64,000 nt of DNA, from assembly GCA_020435995.1 (NCBI GenBank), contig JAGQYO010000008.1, forward strand, positions 32,662 through 96,661, given 5' to 3'. The notes beneath the pieces were generated by a model. The model did no database searches, was not told the origin of the DNA, and was given only the letters and a program-made list of their open reading frames with translations. This stretch comes from Flavobacteriales bacterium. Its GTDB lineage: Bacteria; Bacteroidota; Bacteroidia; Flavobacteriales_G; Salibacteraceae. This document shows positions 46,321 to 55,301 of this stretch, one piece after another. The position numbers were made by a program, and so were the translations under genes. Within the stretch, counting starts at the first letter, position 1. Every line of letters begins with the position of its first letter.

Positions 46321-47103
46321 TTAACCTTTGGCAAATACCGCAGTCATTTTTTCTTCTTCTTCTTGAGCCAAGTCATTATCAACCAAAATTCGACCGCAAT
46401 GTTCGCTTATGATGATTTTCTTTCTGGCTCTAATGTCTAATTCTCTTTGAGGTGGAACCATAAAAAATGATCCCATTGTAGCTCCATCAATCACGGGAAC
46501 TACACCTAGGCCATTTTTAGCGTTATTTCTAATTCTCTTGTAAGCATTGAGCAATCTATCTTCGATGATTTCTCCAAATTTCTCCGAAAGCTTAATCAAC
46601 TCTTTTTCTTGCTTTTCGTTTCTTGACAAAATACCATCAAGCTCACTTTTCTTTAGATCCAAATCTTCTTTACGCTCAGTAAATTTAGCTTGGGCCATTT
46701 CGTGAAGCTCTCTCTTGTTATCAATTTTCGCCTTGTATTCGTTGATTCTTTTGTTTGCTAATTCAATCTCTAGCGTTTGGAATTCCATTTCCTTAGAAAG
46801 AGCTTCGAATTCTCGGCTGTTTTTTACTTCAGCTTCTTGAGCTTTATATTTTTTAATTTGGCTTTCAGCTTCCTGAATTGCCAATTTCTTTCTACTTATT
46901 TCGCCTTCTAAATTGGTGATGTCTTCTTTAATTGAAGCCATGCGGACTTCAATGTCATTCAATTCATCTTCAAGGTTTTGAACCTCTTTAGGAAGCTCTC
47001 CACGAGTAGCTCTAATTTGGTCAATCTTTGAATCAATTAGTTGCACATCGTACAACGAACGTAGTTTTTCTTCAACTGAAACCGAACCGGATTTCTTAGC
47101 CAT
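46321..47103 (-). CDS. Coiled-coil protein of the C4 zinc-ribbon (CT398-like) family with degenerate ribbon
   Basis: A 260-residue protein with a long coiled coil at about residues 40-175 and a C-terminal ribbon module. Relatives carry two CxxC pairs in this module; here the positions read Thr209/Ser212 and Ser233/Cys236, so only one of four cysteines is left, while the surrounding PPQRELDIR and EHCGRILVD are kept. Zinc binding is therefore unlikely. In other bacteria the family is linked to regulation or to RNA or sigma-factor binding, but its role here is unknown. It follows Nif3 after 8 bases, a common pairing. Confidence 0.88.
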   Translation of the reverse strand: MAKKSGSVSVEEKLRSLYDVQLIDSKIDQIRATRGELPKEVQNLEDELNDIEVRMASIKEDITNLEGEISRKKLAIQEAESQIKKYKAQEAEVKNSREFEALSKEMEFQTLEIELANKRINEYKAKIDNKRELHEMAQAKFTERKEDLDLKKSELDGILSRNEKQEKELIKLSEKFGEIIEDRLLNAYKRIRNNAKNGLGVVPVIDGATMGSFFMVPPQRELDIRARKKIIISEHCGRILVDNDLAQEEEEKMTAVFAKG

Positions 47104-47111
47104 ATTCTTAG

Positions 47112-48209
47112 TTAATAGTAAATTACAGGATTTGTGTACACCTCCGTCAAACGGACGGCAAATTTAGGAAAATTTCTCTTCAAAAAATCACCTATTAATT
47201 CCATTGTAAACTGCTCACTTTCGTAATGCCCAATGTCGGCAATAACAATTTGATTTTCGGCATCAAAAAATTCATGATATTTAAAATCTCCAGTGATAAA
47301 AATATCTGCTTTTTGGCCTATGGCAGCTCCTAGCAAAAAACTCCCAGAACCTCCGCACCAAGCCACTTTACGGATTTTTCGATTCACGTTTTTTGTGTGG
47401 CGAATCACCTTTAAATCAAATGATTTTTTGATCAAATCCAGGAAGGAATTAAGGTCTAATTCTTCTCTTAAATCGCCAATCATTCCAGAGCCAATTTGTG
47501 GGTTTGTATTCTCAATTTGGTATAATTCGTACGCAACCTCTTCGTAAGGATGCGCGAATGTCAGCGCTTTAATCACTTTGTTTTTGAGTAAAACATTTAG
47601 AATAACTTCAATTTTTATTTCTTGCTCATGGTGTTGTTCTCCTAATTTGCCTACATGGGGTTGAGCACCATCCAAGGCGCGAAAAGTTCCTTCACCTATT
47701 GTATTAAACGAACACTGGTCGTATTTACCTATATGCCCAGCCCCTGCGTCAAACATGGCTGATTTTATTTTTTCCGCATGGTCAATCGGACAATAGGTGA
47801 CGAGCTTAAGTAATTGGCCGCTTTTTGGCGATAAAATTTCTGGGTTGTGAATATCCATTTTTTCTCCGATAATTTTGTTAACGCCCAGGTGCACATTATC
47901 CAAATTGGTATGTGTGGCATATAAAGCAATATCGTTGCGAATGGCCTTAATTACTGTGCGTTCAACATAAGTATTGCCAACAAGTTTTTTTAATCCCTTA
48001 AAAATAATGGGGTGATGCGCAACAATGAGATTGGCGCCCATTTGAATAGCCTCTTCAACCACATCTTCGGTGATGTCTATGCTTATGATCGCTTTTTTGG
48101 CTACCCAATTTGGGTCCCCACAAATTAACCCAGCGTTGTCATAGGGCTCTTGCAAGCTCAACGGCGCCCAATTTTCTAATGTAGCGGTGATTTCTCCTAT
48201 AGTTATCAT
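47112..48209 (-). CDS. Nif3/DUF34-like dinuclear-metal protein
   Basis: A 365-residue protein of the Nif3 family with dinuclear metal ligands in VAHHPIIF (His65, His66), HTNLDN (His100, Asp104) and the late ADIGHYESEQ. The middle part, about residues 130-235, is the PII/CutA-like insert found in the long form. The family is often called GTP cyclohydrolase I type 2, but true activity is uncertain. It has its own -7 box at 48227-48234 and is transcribed with the zinc-ribbon-like gene. Confidence 0.92.
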   Translation of the reverse strand: MITIGEITATLENWAPLSLQEPYDNAGLICGDPNWVAKKAIISIDITEDVVEEAIQMGANLIVAHHPIIFKGLKKLVGNTYVERTVIKAIRNDIALYATHTNLDNVHLGVNKIIGEKMDIHNPEILSPKSGQLLKLVTYCPIDHAEKIKSAMFDAGAGHIGKYDQCSFNTIGEGTFRALDGAQPHVGKLGEQHHEQEIKIEVILNVLLKNKVIKALTFAHPYEEVAYELYQIENTNPQIGSGMIGDLREELDLNSFLDLIKKSFDLKVIRHTKNVNRKIRKVAWCGGSGSFLLGAAIGQKADIFITGDFKYHEFFDAENQIVIADIGHYESEQFTMELIGDFLKRNFPKFAVRLTEVYTNPVIYY

Positions 48210-48226
48210 AAATTTACTTTAATCAT

Positions 48227-48234
48227 CAAAGGTA
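48227..48234 (-). promoter_or_regulatory. Promoter -7 box (TACCTTTG) for the Nif3 operon
   Basis: An exact TAnnTTTG match on the minus strand, 17 bases before the ATG at 48209. It is back to back with the lpxK box in a 76-bp region. Confidence 0.7.
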
Positions 48235-48269
48235 TAATCAGAAGGTTCTTCCTGACTGGATTATCGATG

Positions 48270-48277
48270 TAAATTTG
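48270..48277 (+). promoter_or_regulatory. Promoter -7 box (TAAATTTG) for lpxK
   Basis: An exact TAnnTTTG match 8 bases before the lpxK ATG at 48286, so the mRNA leader is almost absent. Confidence 0.7.
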
Positions 48278-48285
48278 CCGCCTCA

Positions 48286-49368
48286 ATGAAATTACTCAGA
48301 TTTTTATTACTTCCTATTACATTGGTGTACGTGGGAATCACGATGCTACGCAATTTATTCTATGATGTGGGCATCTTTGGTTCTTCCCGGTATCAGTTGG
48401 CCGTAATTGGTATTGGAAACTTATCTCTGGGTGGCACAGGAAAAAGTCCACATGTAGAATATCTGCTTCGGTTTCTGGCTGATAAATTCCAAACCGCTAC
48501 GCTTAGCCGTGGATATGGAAGAAAAACCTCTGGCTACCTTGAAGTGGGAGCAAACTCTACCTTTATTGAAGTAGGTGATGAACCGCGGATGTTAAAAAAT
48601 AAGTTCCCTAATGCGTCCGTGGTGGTTGATGCCAATAGAAGAAGAGGAATTAAAAAAATAATGGAAAAGCATCAAGAGACCCAAGTCATTTTATTGGACG
48701 ATGCGTTTCAACACAGGGCGGTACAACCTGGGATGAACATTTTATTGACGGACTACAGCAAATTGTACATTGACGATTTGGTAGTGCCCACTGGTAGTCT
48801 TCGCGAAATTGCAAGGGGAGCTTTAAGAGCGGATATGATTATTGTTACCAAGTGCCCCTCTATTTTTTCACCTGTGGATGCTCGTGGAATTCGAAAGCGC
48901 CTAAAAGTACGGCCCTACCAGTCGGTTTACTTCTCATATTTCAAATATGGAAAACTGAAGACTGTTTACGCGAAAAAAGATAAGGAAAAGAAAAAAGAAA
49001 TTCCTGAGTTTAAAAAATCCACCAATGTGCTTTTGTTTACAGGAATTGCTAAGTCGGCTAATTTAGTGTACCATTTAAAAGACCAAGTGAACCAGGTGCA
49101 GCATATAAGATTTGGAGACCATCACACCTTCCAAATCAATGATATTCAGAGAATTATTAAGGAATTTGAAGCATTGAAAGGCGGAGATAAATTCATTTTA
49201 ACTACTGAAAAAGATGCTATGCGTCTTCAGATGCCTGGTATCGTAGAATTATTGGGAAATCTGCCGATCTATTACATACCAATCCAGGTAGAATTTCACG
49301 GTAAAGACAAAGTAGAATTTGAAGAACAAATCATGAATTATGTTAAAAGATATTCTAAAGCCGACTGA
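48286..49368 (+). CDS. lpxK: Tetraacyldisaccharide 4'-kinase
   Basis: Adds the 4'-phosphate during lipid A synthesis at the inner membrane. The 360-residue protein has an N-terminal membrane-associating helix, the family P-loop GNLSLGGTGKSPHVEYLL (residues 44-61), SRGYGRK and DDAFQHR. It starts an operon; the downstream purine nucleoside phosphorylase gene starts 29 bases inside its end. Presence of lpxK supports a Gram-negative outer membrane with lipid A. Confidence 0.94.
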   Translation: MKLLRFLLLPITLVYVGITMLRNLFYDVGIFGSSRYQLAVIGIGNLSLGGTGKSPHVEYLLRFLADKFQTATLSRGYGRKTSGYLEVGANSTFIEVGDEPRMLKNKFPNASVVVDANRRRGIKKIMEKHQETQVILLDDAFQHRAVQPGMNILLTDYSKLYIDDLVVPTGSLREIARGALRADMIIVTKCPSIFSPVDARGIRKRLKVRPYQSVYFSYFKYGKLKTVYAKKDKEKKKEIPEFKKSTNVLLFTGIAKSANLVYHLKDQVNQVQHIRFGDHHTFQINDIQRIIKEFEALKGGDKFILTTEKDAMRLQMPGIVELLGNLPIYYIPIQVEFHGKDKVEFEEQIMNYVKRYSKAD

Positions 49369-50152
49369 GTTTTTAAAAGACAGGATTTCGGCTCGTCCAG
49401 AAATTGGGATCATATTAGGGTCTGGCCTTGGCGGGTTGGTAAAAAAAATAGAGATCACTCACTCTTTTGATTATAGCGAAATCCCCAATTTTCCATTGAG
49501 CACTGTGGAAGGTCACGCTGGGAAATTACTTTTTGGAAAATTAGGTAGAAAAAATGTGGTTGCTATGCAAGGTCGATTTCATTTTTATGAAGGTTATACC
49601 ATGCATCAAGTTGTACTCCCTGTTAGGGTAATGAAGTTGCTGGGCATAAAAAGTTTACTGCTTTCAAATGCTTCGGGAGGTGTAAATCCTTCATTTGAAA
49701 TTGGTGATATTATGATTCAAGATGATCATATTAATCTATTTCCGAGCAACCCACTCATGGGGCCTAATATTGATGAACTTGGACCTCGGTTTCCTGATAT
49801 GTCGGAACCATACTCTCGAAAAATGATTGCCCTGGCCGAGAAAATCGCATCAAAACATGCCATAAAGGTTCAAAAAGGAGTTTATGCAGGAGTAAGCGGC
49901 CCCGCACTCGAAACCCCTGCTGAATACAAATACGTGAGGGCTATAGGTGCTGATGCAGTAGGAATGAGTACGGTGCCAGAAGTGATAGCTGCTCGTCACA
50001 TGGGCATTCCGTGTTTTGCATTGTCGGTGATTACCGACTTAGGTGTACCAGGAAAAATCATTGAAATTACGCATGAATTGGTACAAGAAGTAGCAGGTAA
50101 AACGGAGCCTAAAATGAGCCTCTTGATTGAAGAATTAGTAAAGGTATTATAG
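49340..50152 (+). CDS. Purine nucleoside phosphorylase (PNP-I, trimeric type)
   Basis: Cleaves inosine and guanosine to base and ribose 1-phosphate. The 270-residue protein has GIILGSGLGGL (residues 23-33), phosphate-binding GRFHFYEGY, SNASGGVNPSF, GVYAGVSGPALETPAEY and the base-binding SVITDLGVPG region. These are marks of trimeric PNP (PunA type). ATG 49340 is inside lpxK and in a coupled position. Confidence 0.92.
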   Translation: MLKDILKPTEFLKDRISARPEIGIILGSGLGGLVKKIEITHSFDYSEIPNFPLSTVEGHAGKLLFGKLGRKNVVAMQGRFHFYEGYTMHQVVLPVRVMKLLGIKSLLLSNASGGVNPSFEIGDIMIQDDHINLFPSNPLMGPNIDELGPRFPDMSEPYSRKMIALAEKIASKHAIKVQKGVYAGVSGPALETPAEYKYVRAIGADAVGMSTVPEVIAARHMGIPCFALSVITDLGVPGKIIEITHELVQEVAGKTEPKMSLLIEELVKVL

Positions 50153-50176
50153 GCTGAATTGACTTGTAAATATGGC

Positions 50177-50184
50177 TACTTTTG
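50177..50184 (+). promoter_or_regulatory. Promoter -7 box (TACTTTTG) for gatB
   Basis: An exact TAnnTTTG match, 20 bases before the gatB ATG at 50205. Confidence 0.65.
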
Positions 50185-50204
50185 CCAACCTTACAAAATA
50201 ATTA

Positions 50205-51659
50205 ATGGGTTACAATACAGAAAAATATGAAGCAGTAATTGGGCTTGAAGTACATGCGCAATTGCTTACCAAAAGTAAAGCCTACTCCAGCGACATAAAT
50301 GAATATGGCGAGCTACCCAATACCAATGTGAGTCCTATTACTTTGGCGCATCCAGGTACCCTTCCTAGGTTTAATGAGCAGCTGTTAAATCATGCCATTC
50401 TATTAGGTCTAGCTTGCAAATCAAAGATTCGAGAGGTGAATGAATTTGCGAGGAAGAATTACTTCTACGCGGATATGCCAAAGGGGTATCAAATAACCCA
50501 AGACACCACTCCCATTTGCACAGGCGGCGGAATTGACATCAAAGATGCGGATGGAAATCCAAAAACCATTGGTTTAACCCGAATTCACATGGAGGAGGAT
50601 TCAGGAAAATCAATTCACGATCAAGACCCTTTTAATACCCTCATCGACCTCAATCGGGCGGGAATTCCTTTATTGGAAATTGTGTCCGAACCCGAAATTC
50701 GTTCTGGTGAAGAAGCCTACAATTATGTAACTGAAGTCAGAAAAATTGTGCGCTATTTGGACATCTGTGATGGCAACATGGAAGAGGGGAGTTTGAGATG
50801 TGATGCCAATATTTCGGTGAGGTTGCGAGGTGCACCAGAATTTGGAACCAAAGTGGAAGTCAAGAATATGAATTCCATTAGAAACGTTCAGCGCGCTATT
50901 GAATTTGAAATCAACCGACAAATTGCCGCCATTGAAGCCGGCGAAGAAATATTCCATGAAACACGATCCTTTGATGCCCTTGCGGGAACTACTTTTAGCA
51001 TGAGAAGTAAGGAAATGGCAAATGATTATCGTTATTTTCCTGAGCCAGATTTACTACCTGTGGTCGTTCATCAAAAACACATAGAATTTGTACGTGCCGG
51101 CATGCCCAAATTACCGGCTGAATTATTCGCTGAATTCACCACTAAATTAGGGCTTTCTGAATATGATGCACGTATATTAACAGACTCAAAGCCCATCGCG
51201 CTTTACTTTGAAGAAATGCTTAAACACACCAACAATGCTAAAGCTGCAGCCAATTGGCTCATGGGTGAGGTGAAAGGCTATTTGAACGAAAGAGGGCTTC
51301 ATATTAGTGATTTTCCGGTTAGCTCGGCTACCATGGGAGCATTAATCAAACTTGTTGATGATGGTTTGGTTAGTAATACCGTAGCTAGTCAAAAGGTGTA
51401 CCCTTTGTTATTGGAGAACCCTAAATTAACGCCACTCGAAATTGCTCAAAAAAACAATTGGATTCAGGAGAGTGATAGTGATGCACTTGGTGAGTTTGTC
51501 AATCAAGCACTTGCCAAATTTCCTGAGAAAGTACAGGAGTATAAAAATGGAAAAACAGGTCTAATAGGCTTGTTTATGGGCGAGGTAATGAAGTTGTCAA
51601 AAGGTAAGGCCGACCCAAAAGTGGCCAGTCAGTTAATAAAAGAAAAATTAGAATCATGA
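50205..51659 (+). CDS. gatB: Aspartyl/glutamyl-tRNA amidotransferase subunit B
   Basis: Converts misacylated Glu-tRNA(Gln) and Asp-tRNA(Asn) into the correct amides with GatA and GatC. The 484-residue protein has EAVIGLEVHAQLLTKSKAYS, KNYFYADMPKGYQITQ, HMEEDSGKS, NRAGIPLLEIVSEPEIRS, the SLRCDANISVR region and the C-terminal YqeY-like domain (LMGEVKGYLN to VASQLIKEKL). Length matches the family. The ATGA overlap with the TlpA-like gene shows coupling. Confidence 0.96.
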   Translation: MGYNTEKYEAVIGLEVHAQLLTKSKAYSSDINEYGELPNTNVSPITLAHPGTLPRFNEQLLNHAILLGLACKSKIREVNEFARKNYFYADMPKGYQITQDTTPICTGGGIDIKDADGNPKTIGLTRIHMEEDSGKSIHDQDPFNTLIDLNRAGIPLLEIVSEPEIRSGEEAYNYVTEVRKIVRYLDICDGNMEEGSLRCDANISVRLRGAPEFGTKVEVKNMNSIRNVQRAIEFEINRQIAAIEAGEEIFHETRSFDALAGTTFSMRSKEMANDYRYFPEPDLLPVVVHQKHIEFVRAGMPKLPAELFAEFTTKLGLSEYDARILTDSKPIALYFEEMLKHTNNAKAAANWLMGEVKGYLNERGLHISDFPVSSATMGALIKLVDDGLVSNTVASQKVYPLLLENPKLTPLEIAQKNNWIQESDSDALGEFVNQALAKFPEKVQEYKNGKTGLIGLFMGEVMKLSKGKADPKVASQLIKEKLES

Positions 51660-52780
51660 AGAATTTTGTTTGGTTAGTATTATCATTAATTATCCTCTTT
51701 TCGGGATGTAGTGAAAAGAGTGTAACGAGTCCGACAGGTACAATTGTTAAAGGTAAATTAGAGGGAATTACAGGAAATGAAATTGTACTTCTTCAGGAAT
51801 TACAAGCGAGAAGTATTGTAACTGTTGACACAATTTTGACCGACCAAAAGGGGAATTTCATTATCGGGCCTAATGTGCCTAATTATGGTTTCTATCGCTT
51901 GTTTATCGATAACAAGAACTTTATCAACGTCATTCTTTCTCCAAATGACACCTTGAATGTTTATGCCCAGGTTTCGGATTTGGAAGGAACATATTCAGTA
52001 GAAGGTTCCAAAGAAACAGTCTTGCTCAAATCGTTTAACGATATAATGAACGCGTATGTAGACAAAATGGATTCTCTTAATCAGTTAATGCAAACAGCCC
52101 AGGCACAGCAAGATGTGCAAGCTTATCAAATAGCCTATTCGGCCCAAATGCAGCTCAATGGAACTACCGGCGACCGAGTAAGGGCTTTTGTAAAAGAGAA
52201 TACATCTATGTTGGCTAGCCTGTCGGCGGTTCAGAAATTAGACCCAGAAGGTGATTTTGAATTGTTGGTGGCGGTAGCTGAAGGGTTGAAACCTAAAATG
52301 GGCGAACAGCAACTTTATGCTGATTATGTGGCCCGTATTGAACAATTGAAAAAGCTAATGCCAGGTTCAATTTTACAGGACATAACACTTGAGGACCCAA
52401 AGGGGAACAGAGGAACTCTTTTTGCCTCAATGGGCAAAATTACCCTTATCGATTTTTGGGCTTCATGGTGTAAGCCTTGTCGTGCCGAAAATCCAAATAT
52501 TGTTTTGGCTCACAATAAATACCGCGACAAAGGATTTCAAGTTGTTGGCGTTTCGTTAGACAAAGAAGCGGAAGCATGGAGAGCTGCAATCGAAGCGGAT
52601 AAATTAAACTGGCCTCACTTGAGCGATCTTAAAGCATGGCAATCTGCGGTATGTGTGGAATACAATATTTCATCTATTCCAGCTAACTTTTTGGTAGCTG
52701 CAGATGGAACTATTTTAGCAAAGAATTTAAGGGGCGAAGCGCTTCAGGTTAAATTGGAAGAGCTATTGGGAGGGTCCTAA
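51656..52780 (+). CDS. TlpA-like thioredoxin-fold lipoprotein with DUF4369 domain
   Basis: A 374-residue lipoprotein (lipobox FSGC, Cys18). An N-terminal DUF4369-like beta domain (about 28-120) and a helical linker precede a C-terminal AhpC/TlpA thioredoxin fold with the redox motif WCKPC (Cys272, Cys275). It is probably a periplasmic thiol-disulfide oxidoreductase. It overlaps gatB by 4 bases. The downstream terminator closes the unit. Confidence 0.9.
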   Translation: MKNFVWLVLSLIILFSGCSEKSVTSPTGTIVKGKLEGITGNEIVLLQELQARSIVTVDTILTDQKGNFIIGPNVPNYGFYRLFIDNKNFINVILSPNDTLNVYAQVSDLEGTYSVEGSKETVLLKSFNDIMNAYVDKMDSLNQLMQTAQAQQDVQAYQIAYSAQMQLNGTTGDRVRAFVKENTSMLASLSAVQKLDPEGDFELLVAVAEGLKPKMGEQQLYADYVARIEQLKKLMPGSILQDITLEDPKGNRGTLFASMGKITLIDFWASWCKPCRAENPNIVLAHNKYRDKGFQVVGVSLDKEAEAWRAAIEADKLNWPHLSDLKAWQSAVCVEYNISSIPANFLVAADGTILAKNLRGEALQVKLEELLGGS

Positions 52781-52803
52781 AAATGACTTTATAGGAAATT
52801 ATT

Positions 52804-52835
52804 AAGGCTTGTTATTGATTTAGCAAGCCTTTTTT
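52804..52835 (+). terminator. Intrinsic terminator after the TlpA-like gene
   Basis: An 11-bp stem (AAGGCTTGTTA with TTAGCAAGCCTT, one G-T pair), a 6-base loop and a T-tract to 52835. Confidence 0.85.
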
Positions 52836-52939
52836 ATTTCGATGCTGTGCTTTGGTACCCGTATTCTTTCGCTAATTGACAATCAAAATGGTGCAATAAC
52901 GCAGTATTCATCAATTGAACAGGTTGCGTATGGATTCCT

Positions 52940-52947
52940 TAAATTCG
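52940..52947 (+). promoter_or_regulatory. Probable -7 box (TAAATTCG) for the first M1 peptidase gene
   Basis: One mismatch to TAnnTTTG, 5 bases before the ATG at 52953, with TTG at 52915-52917 as a possible -33 element. It supports that start over one further upstream. Confidence 0.5.
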
Positions 52948-52952
52948 CCCAA

Positions 52953-55301
52953 ATGAAAACAATATTTTCCGCCTTTATTATTCTGTTATGGATAGCAACC
53001 CCTTTGTTATCACAAACCCAATGGACGGCTTCAGAAAATGAACGCAGTGATACCATTGATATTCTAGCGTATAAAATCGAATTGGATTTATCCGATAATT
53101 CCAATTCGATTAAGGGAATCTGTGAAATTACCTTCCAACCTAAAATAAAAGGTGTAGACAGATTGAACTTGGATTTACTGGAGTTGCAAATTGACGCAGT
53201 AACAGATACTGCTGGTACCACACTCCCTTACCAATATAATGATTCGGTACTTTCGATAGAGATAGACACAAATATGGGAACCAAAAAAGTAAAAGTTGAA
53301 TATCACGGCGTGCCTTTTCATGAGGGGTGGGGCGGTTGGCACAACCAATCTGGATATACTTTCAATTTGGGTGTTGGGTTCAAGTCCATTCCCCACAATT
53401 TGGGCAAAACATGGCACCCTTGTTTCGATAATTTTGTAGAACGTGCCAAGTATACGGTTGCCATTAAAACTTCGGGAGGTCGAATTGGTGTAGGAAGTGG
53501 AATTCTTCAAAAAACGGACACGCTCGGCGGGGATACCACAGTGAATCATTGGATGCTCTCACAGACCATCCCTACTTATTTGTATGGAATATCCATTACA
53601 AATTATAAAGAGCTGAAGAGCTCGGTGCAAGGGTTAAATGGAATGGTTCCTATCTCGCTATTCGCAAGGGCAAGTGATACCAACGCAATGAAAGCATTGA
53701 CGCGAAATTTGGATACCATTTTCCATATTTTCGAGAATAGATTCGGCCCATATTTATGGGATAAAATAGGTTATCAAGTAACGCCTATTGGAGCAATGGA
53801 ACATGCTACAAATATTTCAATTCCTTTGGGTATTCCAGAATCAACCGTTGCACACGAATTAGCACATCATTGGTGGGGAAATTTGGTGACCTGTGAAACG
53901 GACCGAGACATGTGGATTAATGAGGGTATGGCCGTCTTCTGCGCTTATGTTTATCACGAGGATTTATATGGAAGGGCTAATTATCTTCAAGAATCGCGAA
54001 GCGATCACTATGATGTTGTAAAAAATGCGCACTTGGTTGATGGAGATTATTTCCCTCTTTCTGGTGTTCCCAGGGTGCATACTTACAGCAGCTACCATGT
54101 GTATAAACGTGGGGGATTAATAGCCAACAATTTGAGAACTTATTTAGGTGACCAAGATTTTTTCAATGGAATGAAAGCTGTTTTGGATTCATTTAAATTT
54201 AACTCAGCCAACAGTTATGATATTAAAAGAGTTCTAGAAAAATCTACGGGGAAAGACCTTACGTCGTTTTTTGATCGATGGATATTTGAACCGGGTTTTC
54301 CTGATTTTGTGGTTGAAGATGTGCTATTGGAGCCTCGCTCTGGCTTAAATAAGTTGAGTTTTACTTTGCGGCAGTTGATGGGTGGAAGTAACGCGTTGTA
54401 CTCAGAGGTTCCTTTAGAAGTAACCTTAATGGACGAATATTGGAACACCGAAGTTCAAAACATCGTGATGAATGGGAGCACAAAATCATTTGAGCTTATG
54501 AGTCCTTACGCGCCCACAAAAGTGTTTTTAAATTCTGACCGAAAATTGAATTATGCCATGACCTTTGATGAAGATATCCTTACAAGCCCAAGAGTGGTTT
54601 CAACTCAATACACCGATTTTACCGTGCGCTGCACACAACTCGCTGACTCAGCTTTTGTACGGACAGAGGCGCATTGGGCTGGAGCCTACATTAACCCCAA
54701 AAATGCGGCTGTATTAAAAGCACGTATTCAACACAACCGACACTGGCGGGTAGATGGGTTGGCAAAAGGATCTGATAAATTTACAGGTCAGATAATTTTT
54801 AATGCGAAAAAAGCAAGCTATGATTACGGATTGGTAAAATCTGCTGAAGATAGTGTAGTCTTACTTTATCGAAAAAACTCAGCAGCCGAATGGGAAATTC
54901 ATTCAAATTATGAATTAATTGTTGCCCTACCGGGTGACAGCATAGGCATTATAAAAATTAATGATCTCCAATTTGGCGAATTTGCTCTCGCTGAGAGGGA
55001 TACATCAATAAAACTGCTTCCAGATGCTGTTCCCAAAGAAGAGCGAATTACCTTATCCAAGGTTTTTGTCTATCCAAACCCTACCAGCAATATGCTAAAT
55101 TTTGATTTCACAGGATCTCAAACTTTTGATGAAGTGGTCCTATTGAATTACCGAGGGATGGAAGTTAGGAATGAGCCAATTACAAAAGCCTTGCTCTTGC
55201 AAATGGATGTAAAAGAAATAAAAGACGGTGTTTATTTTTATTTATTAAAAAACCAGAATGAGATTAAGGCATACGGAAGATTCGTTAAAGTTTCTCAGTA
55301 G
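52953..55301 (+). CDS. Secreted M1-family metallopeptidase with T9SS sorting domain
   Basis: A 782-residue secreted aminopeptidase-like protein. Signal peptide cleaved near LLSQ (residue 20); an M1 N-terminal beta domain; substrate motif GAMEH (280-284); zinc site HELAHH with His301, Glu302, His305 and Glu324 in WINEG; then a beta domain and a type A sorting domain (VYPNPTSNML near residue 707). All catalytic residues are present. ATG 52953 starts the signal peptide, unlike the longer frame. It overlaps the second M1 gene by 44 bases. Confidence 0.9.
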   Translation: MKTIFSAFIILLWIATPLLSQTQWTASENERSDTIDILAYKIELDLSDNSNSIKGICEITFQPKIKGVDRLNLDLLELQIDAVTDTAGTTLPYQYNDSVLSIEIDTNMGTKKVKVEYHGVPFHEGWGGWHNQSGYTFNLGVGFKSIPHNLGKTWHPCFDNFVERAKYTVAIKTSGGRIGVGSGILQKTDTLGGDTTVNHWMLSQTIPTYLYGISITNYKELKSSVQGLNGMVPISLFARASDTNAMKALTRNLDTIFHIFENRFGPYLWDKIGYQVTPIGAMEHATNISIPLGIPESTVAHELAHHWWGNLVTCETDRDMWINEGMAVFCAYVYHEDLYGRANYLQESRSDHYDVVKNAHLVDGDYFPLSGVPRVHTYSSYHVYKRGGLIANNLRTYLGDQDFFNGMKAVLDSFKFNSANSYDIKRVLEKSTGKDLTSFFDRWIFEPGFPDFVVEDVLLEPRSGLNKLSFTLRQLMGGSNALYSEVPLEVTLMDEYWNTEVQNIVMNGSTKSFELMSPYAPTKVFLNSDRKLNYAMTFDEDILTSPRVVSTQYTDFTVRCTQLADSAFVRTEAHWAGAYINPKNAAVLKARIQHNRHWRVDGLAKGSDKFTGQIIFNAKKASYDYGLVKSAEDSVVLLYRKNSAAEWEIHSNYELIVALPGDSIGIIKINDLQFGEFALAERDTSIKLLPDAVPKEERITLSKVFVYPNPTSNMLNFDFTGSQTFDEVVLLNYRGMEVRNEPITKALLLQMDVKEIKDGVYFYLLKNQNEIKAYGRFVKVSQ

